Assembly: GCA_019634915.1 (NCBI GenBank)
Contig: JAHCAN010000017.1
Span: forward strand, 1 to 64,000
From: Steroidobacteraceae bacterium
Lineage (GTDB): Bacteria > Pseudomonadota > Gammaproteobacteria > Steroidobacterales > Steroidobacteraceae
Length of the DNA: 64,000 nt
Direction of reading: 5' to 3'
Part shown: in pieces, positions 32,701-41,860 of the stretch
Layout: each line of letters opens with the position of its first letter
Numbering within the stretch: position 1 is the first letter of the stretch
Notes under the pieces: model-generated
Database searches by the model: none
Told to the model about the DNA's origin: nothing
What the model saw: the letters and a program-made list of their open reading frames with translations, nothing else
Translations under genes and position numbers: made by a program

Positions 32701-34719
32701 ATGTTCACGAAGATCCTGATCGCAAATCGTGGCGAGATCGCCGTGCGCATCATGAAGACCGCGCGCCGCCTCGGCATCCGCACCGTTGCCGTGTATTCGG
32801 AGGCCGATGCCGACGCGCTGCACGTCGAATCCGCCGACGAGGCCGTGTGCATCGGTCCCGCACCGGCTGCGCACAGCTACTTGCGCGGCGAGGTGATCCT
32901 CGAGGTCGCGCGTCGCACCGGCGCGCAGGCGATCCACCCCGGCTACGGTTTTCTCGCGGAGAACGCAGACTTCGCGGCGGCCTGCGAAGCGGCCGGCCTC
33001 GTCTTCATCGGGCCACCCGCCGGGGCGATCCGCGTCATGGGCTCGAAGTCCGAGTCGAAGCGCGTGATGGAGCGCGCCGGCGTGCCGCTGGTGCCCGGTT
33101 ATCATGGGGAAGCGCAGGACGAGGCGACGCTGCGGCGGGAGGCCGGGCGCATCGGCTATCCGGTGCTGATCAAGGCTTCTGCAGGTGGGGGCGGCAAGGG
33201 CATGCGCGTCGTGCGCGAGGCGGTGGGGCTCGACGAGGCCCTCGCCGGTGCACGTCGCGAATCGAAGGCTGCGTTCGGTGACGATCGCCTGCTGATCGAG
33301 CGCTATCTCGCGAAGCCCCGCCATGTCGAGGTGCAGGTCTTCGCGGACCGCCACGGTCACTGCATCCACCTGCACGATCGCGACTGCTCGCTGCAGCGCC
33401 GTCACCAGAAGATCATCGAGGAAGCGCCTGCGCCGGGACTTACCGGAGAGCTGCGCGAGCGTATGGGTCGCGCGGCGGTCGCTGCCGCGCAGGCCGTGAA
33501 TTATGTCGGCGCGGGCACCGTCGAGTTCCTGTACGAGGCGGGCGAGTTCTTCTTCATCGAGATGAATACGCGCCTGCAGGTCGAGCACCCGGTCACCGAG
33601 GCGATCACCGGCTACGACCTCGTCGAATGGCAACTGCGCATCGCGGGCGGCGAGCCGCTGCCGGCGCGGCAAGAGCAGGTTCCGCGGCGTGGCCATGCCT
33701 TCGAGGCGCGACTCTACGCGGAGGATGTGCCGAAGGGCTTCCTGCCCGCGATCGGGCGCGTGACGCATCTCCGCCCGCCGCGCGAGGACGCGCATGTGCG
33801 CATCGACAGCGGCGTGCGCACGGGTGACGAGATCACCGTGCACTACGACCCGATGATCGCGAAGCTGATCGTGTGGGACGCGGATCGCGGCAGCGCATTG
33901 CGCCGGCTCGCGACGGTGCTCGAGGACTACGGCATCGCCGGCGTCACGACGAATCTCGCTTTCCTGGCTTCGGTGGCCCGCCATCCCGCGTTTGTGCGGG
34001 TCGAGATCGACACCGGCTTCATCGAGCGTGAGCGCGCGGGGCTCGCGATGAGCGTGCCGGCGCTGCAGTCGTGGCAGCTCGCGCTCTCCGCGATTGCATT
34101 GCTGCATGCGCGCCCCCGCGAACCGGGCGCACCGCTGCCCACGCCGGATACGCCGCCCGGCCCCTGGGACACGCTCGATGGCTGGCGGATGAACGGCGAG
34201 CAGCTGCTCCCGCTGCGCTTCGACATCGACGGACAGACGCATTCGGCGCGGCTGCATTTCGCGAGCGGCGGCGCGCTCGAAGTGGAGCTGGTGGGTGACG
34301 CACGCGTGAAGGTCGCTGGCATCCGCATGAGCGACGACGGTGCGATCACGGCCGAGATCGACGGCGAGCGGGTCGCGGCGCAGCTCGTGCGGAACGGCGG
34401 GGAATGGACACTGCTCGCTCGCAGACATCGCTGGTCATTCGCTCCCGACGATCCCCTCGCGCGCGCGGCACACCAGGATGGCGGCAGTGGACATCTCGTC
34501 GCGCCGATGCCCGGCGCGATCATCGCAGTGCTCGTGAAGGAGAGCGATCTCGTGGAGCGCGACCAGCCTCTGATCGTGCTCGAGGCGATGAAGATGGAAC
34601 ATACGATCCGCGCGCCCGTCGCTGGACGCGTCGCTAAGCTCTTCTTCACCGCCGGCCAGCAGGCCAGCGAAAGTGACGAACTGGTCGTGATCGAACCACT
34701 GTCGGAGACACGCCCCTGA
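32701..34719 (+). CDS. mccA: Methylcrotonyl-CoA carboxylase, biotin-containing (alpha) subunit
   Basis: The 672 aa protein contains a biotin carboxylase half (MFTKILIANRGEIAVRI, KASAGGGGKGMRVV, EVQVFAD, FIEMNTRLQVEHPVTE), a middle BT-type domain, and a C-terminal biotinyl domain with the biotinylated lysine K631 in LEAMKMEHTI. It charges biotin with bicarbonate using ATP for the beta subunit. The start at 32701 is unambiguous from family alignment; the open frame extends upstream only as an overlap with mccB. The stop is 74 bp before the MBL-fold gene. Confidence 0.95.
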   Translation: MFTKILIANRGEIAVRIMKTARRLGIRTVAVYSEADADALHVESADEAVCIGPAPAAHSYLRGEVILEVARRTGAQAIHPGYGFLAENADFAAACEAAGLVFIGPPAGAIRVMGSKSESKRVMERAGVPLVPGYHGEAQDEATLRREAGRIGYPVLIKASAGGGGKGMRVVREAVGLDEALAGARRESKAAFGDDRLLIERYLAKPRHVEVQVFADRHGHCIHLHDRDCSLQRRHQKIIEEAPAPGLTGELRERMGRAAVAAAQAVNYVGAGTVEFLYEAGEFFFIEMNTRLQVEHPVTEAITGYDLVEWQLRIAGGEPLPARQEQVPRRGHAFEARLYAEDVPKGFLPAIGRVTHLRPPREDAHVRIDSGVRTGDEITVHYDPMIAKLIVWDADRGSALRRLATVLEDYGIAGVTTNLAFLASVARHPAFVRVEIDTGFIERERAGLAMSVPALQSWQLALSAIALLHARPREPGAPLPTPDTPPGPWDTLDGWRMNGEQLLPLRFDIDGQTHSARLHFASGGALEVELVGDARVKVAGIRMSDDGAITAEIDGERVAAQLVRNGGEWTLLARRHRWSFAPDDPLARAAHQDGGSGHLVAPMPGAIIAVLVKESDLVERDQPLIVLEAMKMEHTIRAPVAGRVAKLFFTAGQQASESDELVVIEPLSETRP

Positions 34720-34793
34720 TTCAGTCATGGTTCAATGCGGACCGTGCGGTTGGCAAATCGACGTTCCCGTCACGTATAGTAAAGGCGCTCCGC

Positions 34794-35855
34794 ATGAATC
34801 CCGACGAATCCCAACTGCAATATCCGTTTGACGATCAACTGCCCGCCCCCGGCCGCGCGCTCGAAGTCGCGCCCGGCTTGCGCTGGCTGCGCATGCCGCT
34901 GCCCTTTGCGCTCGACCACATCAACCTCTGGCTGCTGCGCGACCGCGACGTCGAGAGCGGCCGCGAGGGCTGGGCGATCGTCGACTGCGGCATCGCCAGC
35001 GACGCGACCCGCGCCGCCTGGGAGCAGGTGTTCGCCAACGAGCTGCAGGGCCTGCCGGTGCTGCGCGTGATCGTCACGCACATGCACCCGGACCACATCG
35101 GCTTGTCGCACTGGCTCACCGAGCGCTTCGGCGTGCGGTTGTGGATCAGCGCCACCGATTTCGGCGCCGCGCGGCTGGCGAGCCAGTCCACGACCGGCTT
35201 CGGCGGCGACAGCGCCGCAGCTTTCATGGCCAGCCATGGCCTCACCCACCCCGAGTCGGTGGCCAAGGTGCGCAAGCGCAGCAACTACTACGCGAGCATG
35301 GTGCCGCAGGTGCCCGCGCGCTTTCGACGCCTGATGGAGGGCAACGAGTTGCGCATCGGCGCGCAGGCCTGGACCTGTCACGCCGGCTACGGCCACGCGC
35401 CCGAGCACATCTCGCTGCACTGCCCGGAGCTCGGCGTGCTGATCAGCGGAGACATGGTGCTGCCGCGCATCTCCACCAACGTCAGCGTGCTCGACATCGA
35501 GCCCGAAGCCAATCCGCTGCCGCTGTACCTCGCTTCGATCGGGCGCATGCGCGCGCTGCCCGCCGACACACTGGTGCTGCCTTCGCACGGCAAGCCCTTC
35601 CGCGGCCTGCACACGCGTATCGCGCAGCTGGTCGCGCACCACGACGAGCGCTTCGCCGCCGTGCTCGACGCCTGCGCGCGCGAGCCGCAGACGGCCGCCT
35701 CGCTGCTGCCGGTGCTGTTCCACCGCGTGCTCGATCTGCACCAGACCACGTTCGCGATGGGCGAATCGGTCGCGCACCTGAACGCGCTGTGGCTTCGCGG
35801 CCAGCTGCGGCGCGAGCGCGGCGCGGACGGCATCTACCGCTTCGCCCCGGCCTGA
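34794..35855 (+). CDS. Metallo-beta-lactamase-fold hydrolase
   Basis: The 353 aa protein has the zinc motif H96-x-H98-x-D100-H101 (THMHPDHIG). Further metal histidines are expected in TCHAGYGHAPEHISLH and LPSHGKPFRG, and ISGDMVLP carries the bridging aspartate. The long C-terminal helical part (Gloxalase II-like group, also called LACTB2-like) is complete. Members hydrolyse thioesters, lactones or nucleic acid; given its place behind the leucine-catabolic carboxylase it could be a thioesterase, but that is only position-based. An N-terminal fragment of a paralogue at 3666 shares 238 identical bases with it. A weak promoter (TTGGCA, 19 bp, TATAGT) is seen at 34750-34780. Confidence 0.85.
   Translation: MNPDESQLQYPFDDQLPAPGRALEVAPGLRWLRMPLPFALDHINLWLLRDRDVESGREGWAIVDCGIASDATRAAWEQVFANELQGLPVLRVIVTHMHPDHIGLSHWLTERFGVRLWISATDFGAARLASQSTTGFGGDSAAAFMASHGLTHPESVAKVRKRSNYYASMVPQVPARFRRLMEGNELRIGAQAWTCHAGYGHAPEHISLHCPELGVLISGDMVLPRISTNVSVLDIEPEANPLPLYLASIGRMRALPADTLVLPSHGKPFRGLHTRIAQLVAHHDERFAAVLDACAREPQTAASLLPVLFHRVLDLHQTTFAMGESVAHLNALWLRGQLRRERGADGIYRFAPA
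34862..35099. repeat. 238 bp perfect direct repeat, copy 2
   Basis: This segment, codons 23-102 of the intact MBL-fold gene, is identical to 3734-3971. The two copies lie 31.1 kb apart in the same orientation and flank the whole island plus the leucine genes. Confidence 0.93.
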
Positions 35856-35891
35856 GCCGGGTCGCGTGGGAGATCTGCGCGGCAGGGAGCC

Positions 35892-36836
35892 TCAGTGAAA
35901 CGGCAGCGGCCGGGTCGTGCCGGGGGCCGGAGGCATATAGAAGTCGTGCAGGTATTTCTCGCCCTCGTCATCGAGGACCGTGACCACCGTCCTCAATTCC
36001 GGATAGCGTGCGCGGATGCGCTGCGCCGCGAGCATGTGCGCGCCGGAACTCGGCCCGCACAGGAGCCCTTGGGTGCGTGCGAGCCTGCGCATTTCCGCGA
36101 CCGCATCATCGCTCGAGACGCTGATCGTGTCGCGTACGAGATCGCGATGGCGCGAGAAGATGCCGGGAACGAAGCCGTCGGAAATGCCTTCGATCTGGTG
36201 CAGCGCCACTTCCCCGCAAAGTATGGTGCGTGACTCGGACGGCTCCATCGCGAACAGGCGCACGCCGGGATTGACCTTGCGCAGCGCCTGGCCGACACCG
36301 ATCAACGTGCCACCGGTGCCCACGCCGTGCACGAAGGCGTCGGGCACGCGGCCCGGCGGCAGCTGGGTGAGGATTTCCGGCCCCAGCAGCTCGCGGTTCT
36401 CGTCGACGTTCCATTCGGACTCGAACTGGCCGGGAAAGAAGCACCCCGGCTGCCGGCCCAACTCGCGCGCCCGCGCGAGGGCGTCATTGACGTGGAAGGT
36501 GCCGCAGAAAAGCACCTCGGCGCCGTAGGCACGCGAGATCGCCACCCGCTCGCTCGACAGCCCCTCGGGCATCACGACCAGCATGCGGTAGCCCTTGACC
36601 GCGGCGACCATCGAGAACGCATTGCCGGTGTTGCCGCTGGTTGCTTCGACGATCGTGTCGCCGGGCGTCAGCAGGCCCGCCTTCTCGGCACGCTCGACGA
36701 TGTAGTGCGCGATGCGCGCCTTGATCGATCCGGATGGGTTCACGAACTCGCACTTGGCGAACACGCCGTCGATTTCGAGCAGCGGAGTGTCGCCGATGGC
36801 GTCGAGGATGCTGGCCGAAACAGTGGGGTAGCGCAT
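35892..36836 (-). CDS. Cysteine synthase/cystathionine beta-synthase-family PLP enzyme
   Basis: The 314 aa protein is a fold-type II PLP enzyme. The PLP lysine is in NPSGSIKARIA, the substrate loop is EATSGNTGNAF, and the phosphate-binding loop is GVGTGGTLIG. The C-terminal DDEGEKYLHDFY is like that of cysteine synthases. It could make cysteine from O-acetylserine or act on a related beta-substituted serine. The N terminus (ILDAIGDTPLLEIDGVFAKCEF) is shorter than in CysK/CysM, so it belongs to a lesser-studied branch. ATG 36836 is chosen because the upstream extension is low-complexity. It converges with the MBL-fold gene. Confidence 0.85.
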   Translation of the reverse strand: MRYPTVSASILDAIGDTPLLEIDGVFAKCEFVNPSGSIKARIAHYIVERAEKAGLLTPGDTIVEATSGNTGNAFSMVAAVKGYRMLVVMPEGLSSERVAISRAYGAEVLFCGTFHVNDALARARELGRQPGCFFPGQFESEWNVDENRELLGPEILTQLPPGRVPDAFVHGVGTGGTLIGVGQALRKVNPGVRLFAMEPSESRTILCGEVALHQIEGISDGFVPGIFSRHRDLVRDTISVSSDDAVAEMRRLARTQGLLCGPSSGAHMLAAQRIRARYPELRTVVTVLDDEGEKYLHDFYMPPAPGTTRPLPFH

Positions 36837-36924
36837 GGCCGCAGTGTAGCGCCACACGCCGCGCGCTGCGTGCGCTGCATGGGCCGCGGCGGCCGCCAGC
36901 AACGCAGGGTCGTGAAGCGCAGCG

Positions 36925-37158
36925 TCAGGCGGTACGCCAGTAGTTGTTCGCGGCGGCGATCGTCTGGAAATTGATTGCGACTACCTGCGATGCGGCCGTG
37001 AGCCCGTCCGCGGAGTCCGCATACGCAGGGCGCAGTTTCTTGAGCACCGCGGTGTCCGGCTGAGTATATTTCACGCCGCGGCGACTCAACGTGATCGCGA
37101 GTTCGAAGCCTGCTTGCGGCGTGTCGGTGATGAGCGTGTTGAGCCAGGTGTCGGTCAT
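36925..37158 (-). CDS. Small hypothetical protein, 77 aa
   Basis: I do not recognise this protein. It looks like a real gene: ATG 37158 has GGAGA at the proper distance, the composition is balanced (WLNTLITDTPQAGFELAITL, then INFQTIAAANNYWRTA), and it lies alone between a PLP enzyme and prfC without a competing frame. No signal peptide or membrane helix is seen. It may be a small soluble regulator or subunit. Confidence 0.55.
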   Translation of the reverse strand: MTDTWLNTLITDTPQAGFELAITLSRRGVKYTQPDTAVLKKLRPAYADSADGLTAASQVVAINFQTIAAANNYWRTA

Positions 37159-37372
37159 GATTGCATTCTCCGCAGTGCTGTCGCTGCAAGTCTACTGCGA
37201 ACGGCCTCACGAAGCAGGGCGCCCGGCAGAACGCCGGCGGCTCGCGCTGAAGGCGGTTGCTGTAAAGTACTATGCGCAGCGCTCCGCTGCGGCGTTCGCT
37301 GGCCGGCGCGCGTTCAACCCGGAATGGATTTCTCGACTCGTGTCCCCGAAATGTATCCCCTTTGCCTCGTGA

Positions 37373-38974
37373 ATGGCCGGTATGGCTGACGTAAGCACCG
37401 AAGAAATCAGCAAAAGACGCACTTTTGCGATCATTTCCCATCCCGACGCCGGCAAGACAACCCTGACCGAGAAGCTGCTGCTGTTCGGCGGCGCGATCCA
37501 GATGGCAGGCACCGTGAAGGGGCGCAAGGCGGCGCGGCATGCGACGTCCGACTGGATGCGCCTCGAGCAGCAGCGCGGCATTTCGGTGACCTCGTCGGTG
37601 ATGCAGTTCCCGTACCGGGGCCGCATCGTCAACCTGCTCGACACGCCCGGCCACGAGGATTTCTCCGAGGACACCTACCGCACGCTGACCGCGGTCGACT
37701 CGGCGCTGATGGTGATCGACTGCGCGAAGGGCGTCGAGGAGCGCACGATCAAGCTGATGGAGGTCTGCCGGCTGCGCGACACGCCGATCATGACCTTCAT
37801 CAACAAGCTCGACCGCGAGGGGCGCGAGCCGATCGATCTGCTCGATGAGATCGAGCGCGTGCTCGGCATCGGCACGACGCCGGTGACCTGGCCGATCGGC
37901 ATGGGTCGCGAACTCGCGGGCATCTACCACCTGGGCGAGGATCGCATCTACGCCTACAGCGCCGGTGAGCGCGGCCGGGTGGGCGAGAACGTGACGATCG
38001 ACGGGCTGCACAGCGCCGCGGGTCGCGAGTTCCTCGGCGAGCGGGCGGCAGCCTTCGACGCCGAGATCGAACTGGTGCGGGGCGCCAGCACGCCGTTCGA
38101 TCCGGCGCTGTATCGCGCGGGTCGCCAGACGCCGGTGTTCTTCGGCTCGGCCATCAGCAATTTCGGCGTCGAGGAGCTGCTCAAATCGTTCGTCGAGCAT
38201 GCGCCGTCGCCGCTGCCGCGCCCGACGCGCCAGCGGCTCGTGCAGGCCGAAGAGCCTGCCCTCACGGGCTTCGTCTTCAAGATCCAGGCGAACATGGACC
38301 CGGCGCACCGCGACCGCATCGCTTTCCTGCGCCTGTGCTCCGGGCGCTATGCGCGCGGCATGCGGCTGCACCATGTGCGGCTCGGCAAGGAGATGCGCGT
38401 CGCCGATGCACTGACGTTCCTCGCGTCGGACCGCAGCCAGGCCGAGGAAGCCTGGGCCGGCGACATCATCGGCCTGCACAACCACGGCACGATCAACATC
38501 GGCGACTCGTTCACCGAGGGCGAACATCTCGTCTTCACCGGCATCCCGAACTTTGCTCCCGAGCTGTTCCGCCGCGCCGTGCTGAAGGATCCGCTGCGCA
38601 TGAAGGCGCTCTCGAAAGGCCTGTCGCAGCTCTGCGAGGAGGGCGCCACGCAGCTGTTCAAGCCGCTGCGCAACAATGACCTGATTCTGGGAGCGGTCGG
38701 GCAGTTGCAGTTCGAGGTCGTGCAGTTCCGCCTGCAGGACGAGTACGGCGTGGACTGCAAGTTCGAAGCGGTCAACGTGCACACCGCCCGCTGGATCGCG
38801 GCCGACGACGACCACAAACTCGCGGAGTTTCGCACGAAGGCCCACGACAGCCTCGCGCTCGATCACGCGGGCGCGCTCGTCTATCTCGCGCCGACCCGCG
38901 TGAACCTGTCGCTCACGCACGAGCGCTGGCCCGATATCCGGTTCCTCGAAACGCGCGAACACCTGGCCGCATGA
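37373..38974 (+). CDS. prfC: Peptide chain release factor 3
   Basis: The 533 aa translational GTPase removes RF1/RF2 from the ribosome after peptide release. The G1 motif is [13 protein letters not shown]2 includes [13 protein letters not shown]3 is [15 protein letters not shown]4 is [11 protein letters not shown] and G5 lies near YSAGERGR. The RF3-specific C-terminal region ([22 protein letters not shown]) is complete. ATG 37373 is used; a second ATG at 37382 is equally possible. Its last 62 bp overlap, in the opposite direction, the end of the rhombotarget lipoprotein gene. Confidence 0.96.
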   Translation: MAGMADVSTEEISKRRTFAIISHPDAGKTTLTEKLLLFGGAIQMAGTVKGRKAARHATSDWMRLEQQRGISVTSSVMQFPYRGRIVNLLDTPGHEDFSEDTYRTLTAVDSALMVIDCAKGVEERTIKLMEVCRLRDTPIMTFINKLDREGREPIDLLDEIERVLGIGTTPVTWPIGMGRELAGIYHLGEDRIYAYSAGERGRVGENVTIDGLHSAAGREFLGERAAAFDAEIELVRGASTPFDPALYRAGRQTPVFFGSAISNFGVEELLKSFVEHAPSPLPRPTRQRLVQAEEPALTGFVFKIQANMDPAHRDRIAFLRLCSGRYARGMRLHHVRLGKEMRVADALTFLASDRSQAEEAWAGDIIGLHNHGTINIGDSFTEGEHLVFTGIPNFAPELFRRAVLKDPLRMKALSKGLSQLCEEGATQLFKPLRNNDLILGAVGQLQFEVVQFRLQDEYGVDCKFEAVNVHTARWIAADDDHKLAEFRTKAHDSLALDHAGALVYLAPTRVNLSLTHERWPDIRFLETREHLAA

Positions 38975-39809
38975 GGGCGAGCGCGAGCAGCAGTATCGCG
39001 GTCAGCCCGTCGATCGCGCCGCCGCCACCACCACCCCCACTACCGTCGCGCTGCGCCACCTTGATCGGTGCGGTGCCGTTCTTCACGCGCGCGGCGAAGC
39101 TGTCGAGCTCGACAGCCAGGTTCCCGAGCAGCTGTTCGCTCGCGAGCTCGAGACCGCGTTCCCGCTGCCGGTAGATGGCTTTCGACTGATCGACTGCGGT
39201 CGAGTCGTCCGCCAGCGCACTCGTGCCGGCGGCGCGAAACAGCAGCGTCGCCGAGTGCGGCTCGACCACCGCGAGATCGAGCAGGGTGTGCGTTTCGTGC
39301 TCGCTGCCCTTGACCAGGTAGGCGCCGATGATCGTGAGGTACAGGAACGAGGCCTTGTTCTCGCTCAGGTTCGCGACGCTGTCGAGCGAGACGAGCGCCA
39401 TGGCATCGAAGCCCTGCAGGCGGGCGACCTGCTGGAGGCCAGTGAAGCCGCTGCGCGCATGCAGGTAACCGTCCGGGATGATCGTGATCGATTCGACGTA
39501 AGGGAGGTCGGCGAAGCGCGCGCGCACGCGTTCGAGCACGGCGTAGCGGTTGCCGGCCGGCAGGTCGCCATAGTCACCCGGCACGAACGCGAGGCCGACC
39601 CGCATCGGCACCGGCAGGACGGGCGCTTCGGCCGGTGGCGGAACCTGCCCGTTCGGGTAGAGGAAGGACACCAGCGGCGTGCTCGATGCGCGCTCTTCGC
39701 CGCAGCCGCTGTAGCAACCGCCGTCGAGCAGTGCGCAGCCGCCGAGCGCCAGGGCCGCGAGGGCGATTGCCGCGAGGTGCAGCGAACGTGGAGCCTGTAG
39801 CGATGTCAT
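38913..39809 (-). CDS. Rhombotarget lipoprotein with GlyGly-CTERM tail
   Basis: The 298 aa protein has a lipoprotein signal peptide with the lipobox LGGCA (Cys near residue 25), a globular domain ([33 protein letters not shown]), and at the C terminus [15 protein letters not shown] followed by a hydrophobic stretch and basic residues. That tail is the GlyGly-CTERM signal cut by rhombosortase, a rhomboid-type intramembrane protease. The arrangement matches the rhombotarget lipoprotein family. The protease gene is not in the window. A TetR gene is divergent, with two TGAACA-type sites between. The gene end overlaps prfC antisense by 62 bp. Confidence 0.82.
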   Translation of the reverse strand: MTSLQAPRSLHLAAIALAALALGGCALLDGGCYSGCGEERASSTPLVSFLYPNGQVPPPAEAPVLPVPMRVGLAFVPGDYGDLPAGNRYAVLERVRARFADLPYVESITIIPDGYLHARSGFTGLQQVARLQGFDAMALVSLDSVANLSENKASFLYLTIIGAYLVKGSEHETHTLLDLAVVEPHSATLLFRAAGTSALADDSTAVDQSKAIYRQRERGLELASEQLLGNLAVELDSFAARVKNGTAPIKVAQRDGSGGGGGGGAIDGLTAILLLALALMRPGVRAFRGTGYRASARA

Positions 39810-39825
39810 CGGAGTCTCCCGTTAT

Positions 39826-39866
39826 TGAACAGTGCTCAGTTTATAACAGGAATTGAACACCGATCA
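39826..39866. promoter_or_regulatory. Two related TetR-type operator candidates
   Basis: TGAACAGTGCTCA (39826-39838) and TGAACACCGATCA (39854-39866) share TGAACA and the final TCA, are partly palindromic, and are spaced 28 bp apart. They lie between the divergent rhombotarget lipoprotein and TetR genes, where autoregulation is common. The flanking DNA is AT-rich for this genome. Confidence 0.55.
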
Positions 39867-39905
39867 ATAAAATGCTACAAAGTCATGCAAATCAGGAGCT
39901 TCTGC

Positions 39906-40514
39906 ATGGGTCGACGCAACCTGCATACGCGGGAGGAGCTGGCGGAACTGGCGTTGCATGAGGCGGCGAAGCTCGTCGACGAGGGCGGCGTGCAGGCGCT
40001 CGGCATGCGCGAAGTGGCGCGGCGCATCGGCTACACGGTCGGCTCGCTCTACATGGTCTTCACGAACCTCGACGACCTGATCGTGCAGGTGAACGAGCGC
40101 ACCGTGGTGCAGCTGCGCGGCTCGCTCGAGGCGGCGGCCGCGCGCTCGCGCGAGCCTGCCCGCCGCCTGCGCCTCCTTTGCGCGGCCTACCTCGATTTCG
40201 CGCAGCGCCACACGCAGCGCTGGCGCATGGTGTTCGAGCATCGGCTGCCGGCGGGGCAGCCGGCGCCGCCGACCTATCGCGGCCACACGCAGGCGATCTT
40301 CAGGCTGGTCGCGGCGGCATTGCGGGATGCGGCGCCGGCGCGTGCCGGTGCCCCTTCGCGCGATACGCCGGAGGAGCTGGCGGTCGTGCTGTGGAGCGCC
40401 GTGCACGGGGTCTGCATGCTCGCCGTCACCGGCAAGCTCGGGGTCAGCGACACGCGCGCTTCCACGCGGCGCATGCTCGACCTGCTGGTCGATCGCTTCA
40501 CCTCGCGGGGCTAG
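39906..40514 (+). CDS. TetR/AcrR-family transcriptional regulator
   Basis: The 202 aa protein has an N-terminal TetR helix-turn-helix (LAELALHEAAKLVDEGGVQA, MREVARRIGYTVGSLYMVFT) and a helical ligand-binding domain with a WHG-like C-terminal part (WRMVFEHRLPAG, VVLWSAVHGVCMLAV). ATG 39906 has AGGAG seven bases upstream; the longer open frame from 39825 runs through the operator region and is not favoured. It probably represses itself and the divergent lipoprotein gene. The ligand is unknown. Confidence 0.9.
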   Translation: MGRRNLHTREELAELALHEAAKLVDEGGVQALGMREVARRIGYTVGSLYMVFTNLDDLIVQVNERTVVQLRGSLEAAAARSREPARRLRLLCAAYLDFAQRHTQRWRMVFEHRLPAGQPAPPTYRGHTQAIFRLVAAALRDAAPARAGAPSRDTPEELAVVLWSAVHGVCMLAVTGKLGVSDTRASTRRMLDLLVDRFTSRG

Positions 40515-40579
40515 CGGGGCGGCGCGAGGCACCCGCCCGGAGGTGACGCCGGGGTACCGCGACAGGTAGCCTTGGCGCC

Positions 40580-41860
40580 ATGGCGAAGGTCCTGACGCGC
40601 AAGCCCGTCGTCGCGTGGGCACTCTACGACTGGGCGAACTCGGCCTTCGCGACCACCGTGATGGCGGGCTTCTTCCCGCTCTTCTTCAAGCAGTACTGGA
40701 ACGACGCGGTGCCCGCGACTGTCAGCACGTTCCGTCTCGGCGTGACGAGCGGTGTCACGAGCCTCATCGTCGCACTGATGGCGCCGATCGTCGGCGCGAT
40801 CGCCGACAAGGGCGGGGCGCGCGTCAAGCTGCTTGCGCTGTTCACCGTGCTCGGTGCGGCGATGACCGCGGCGCTCGCGCTCGTCGGCCAGGGCAACTGG
40901 CTGTCGGCGGCGCTGTTGTACGGGGCCGCGTCGATCGGCTTCTGGGGCGGCAACCAGTTCTATGATTCGCTGCTGACCGACGTCGCCGCGGAGCGCGAGT
41001 ACGACCTCGTCTCGGGCTACGGTTATGCGCTCGGCTACCTCGGCGGCGGCCTGCTGTTCGCGGTCAACGCGGTCATGGTCTCGAAGCCGGAGCTGTTCGG
41101 CATCGCGAGCGCCGCCGCCGCGGTCAAGCTCTCGTTCGTCAGCGTCGCGGTCTGGTGGCTGCTGTTCGCGCTGCCGGCGGTGTTCATCGTGCGCGAGGAG
41201 CGCAGTGCGCCGCCGCTGGCGCCGCGCGCCGCAATCCTTGCCGGCTGGCGTGAGCTCGCCCATACCTTCGGCCAGGTGCGAGAGAGCCACGCGCTGCTGC
41301 TGTTCCTGCTCGCCTACTGGTTCTACATCGACGGCGTGAACACGATCATCAAGATGGCCGTCGACTACGGCCTCGCGCTCGGCTTCCGGCAGGCGAGCCT
41401 GATCCAGGCGCTGCTGCTCGTGCAGTTCGTCGGCTTCCCGGCGGCGCTGTTCTTCGGCTGGCTCGGTGGGCGCATCGGCGCGCGCGCGGGCATCCTGATC
41501 GCGCTCGCGGTGTACACCGGCGTCACGCTGTACGCCTACCGGCTCGATTCCGAGGCCGAGTTCTTCGGTCTCGCGATCGTGATCGGCTGCGTGCAGGGCG
41601 GCGTGCAGTCGCTGTCGCGCTCGTTCTACGGCCGCCTCGTGCCCGAGGGCAAGGCCGGCGAGTTCTTCGGCTTCTACAACATGATGGGCAAGGCCGCGGC
41701 GATCCTCGGCCCGCTGCTCGCGGGGACGGTGGCGCTGCTCAGCGGTGACTCGCGGCTCGCCATGCTGTCGATCGCGCTGCTGTTCATCGTCGGCGGCGCG
41801 CTGCTGCTGCGCGTGCCCTACGGCCCGCCGTCCACCCAGTCCGCCGGATCGACGCCGTAG
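40580..41860 (+). CDS. UMF1-family MFS transporter
   Basis: The 426 aa membrane protein has about 12 helices and the UMF1 (Atg22-like) signatures VAWALYDWANSAFATTVMAG near the N terminus, GFWGGNQFYDSLL and GGVQSLSRSFYGRLVPEGK, with FFGFYNMMGKAAAILGP. The fungal Atg22 homologue exports amino acids from the vacuole; bacterial members are uncharacterised. ATG 40580 follows the TetR stop by 65 bp. Its 3' end overlaps the convergent mtfA by 43 bp. Confidence 0.92.
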   Translation: MAKVLTRKPVVAWALYDWANSAFATTVMAGFFPLFFKQYWNDAVPATVSTFRLGVTSGVTSLIVALMAPIVGAIADKGGARVKLLALFTVLGAAMTAALALVGQGNWLSAALLYGAASIGFWGGNQFYDSLLTDVAAEREYDLVSGYGYALGYLGGGLLFAVNAVMVSKPELFGIASAAAAVKLSFVSVAVWWLLFALPAVFIVREERSAPPLAPRAAILAGWRELAHTFGQVRESHALLLFLLAYWFYIDGVNTIIKMAVDYGLALGFRQASLIQALLLVQFVGFPAALFFGWLGGRIGARAGILIALAVYTGVTLYAYRLDSEAEFFGLAIVIGCVQGGVQSLSRSFYGRLVPEGKAGEFFGFYNMMGKAAAILGPLLAGTVALLSGDSRLAMLSIALLFIVGGALLLRVPYGPPSTQSAGSTP

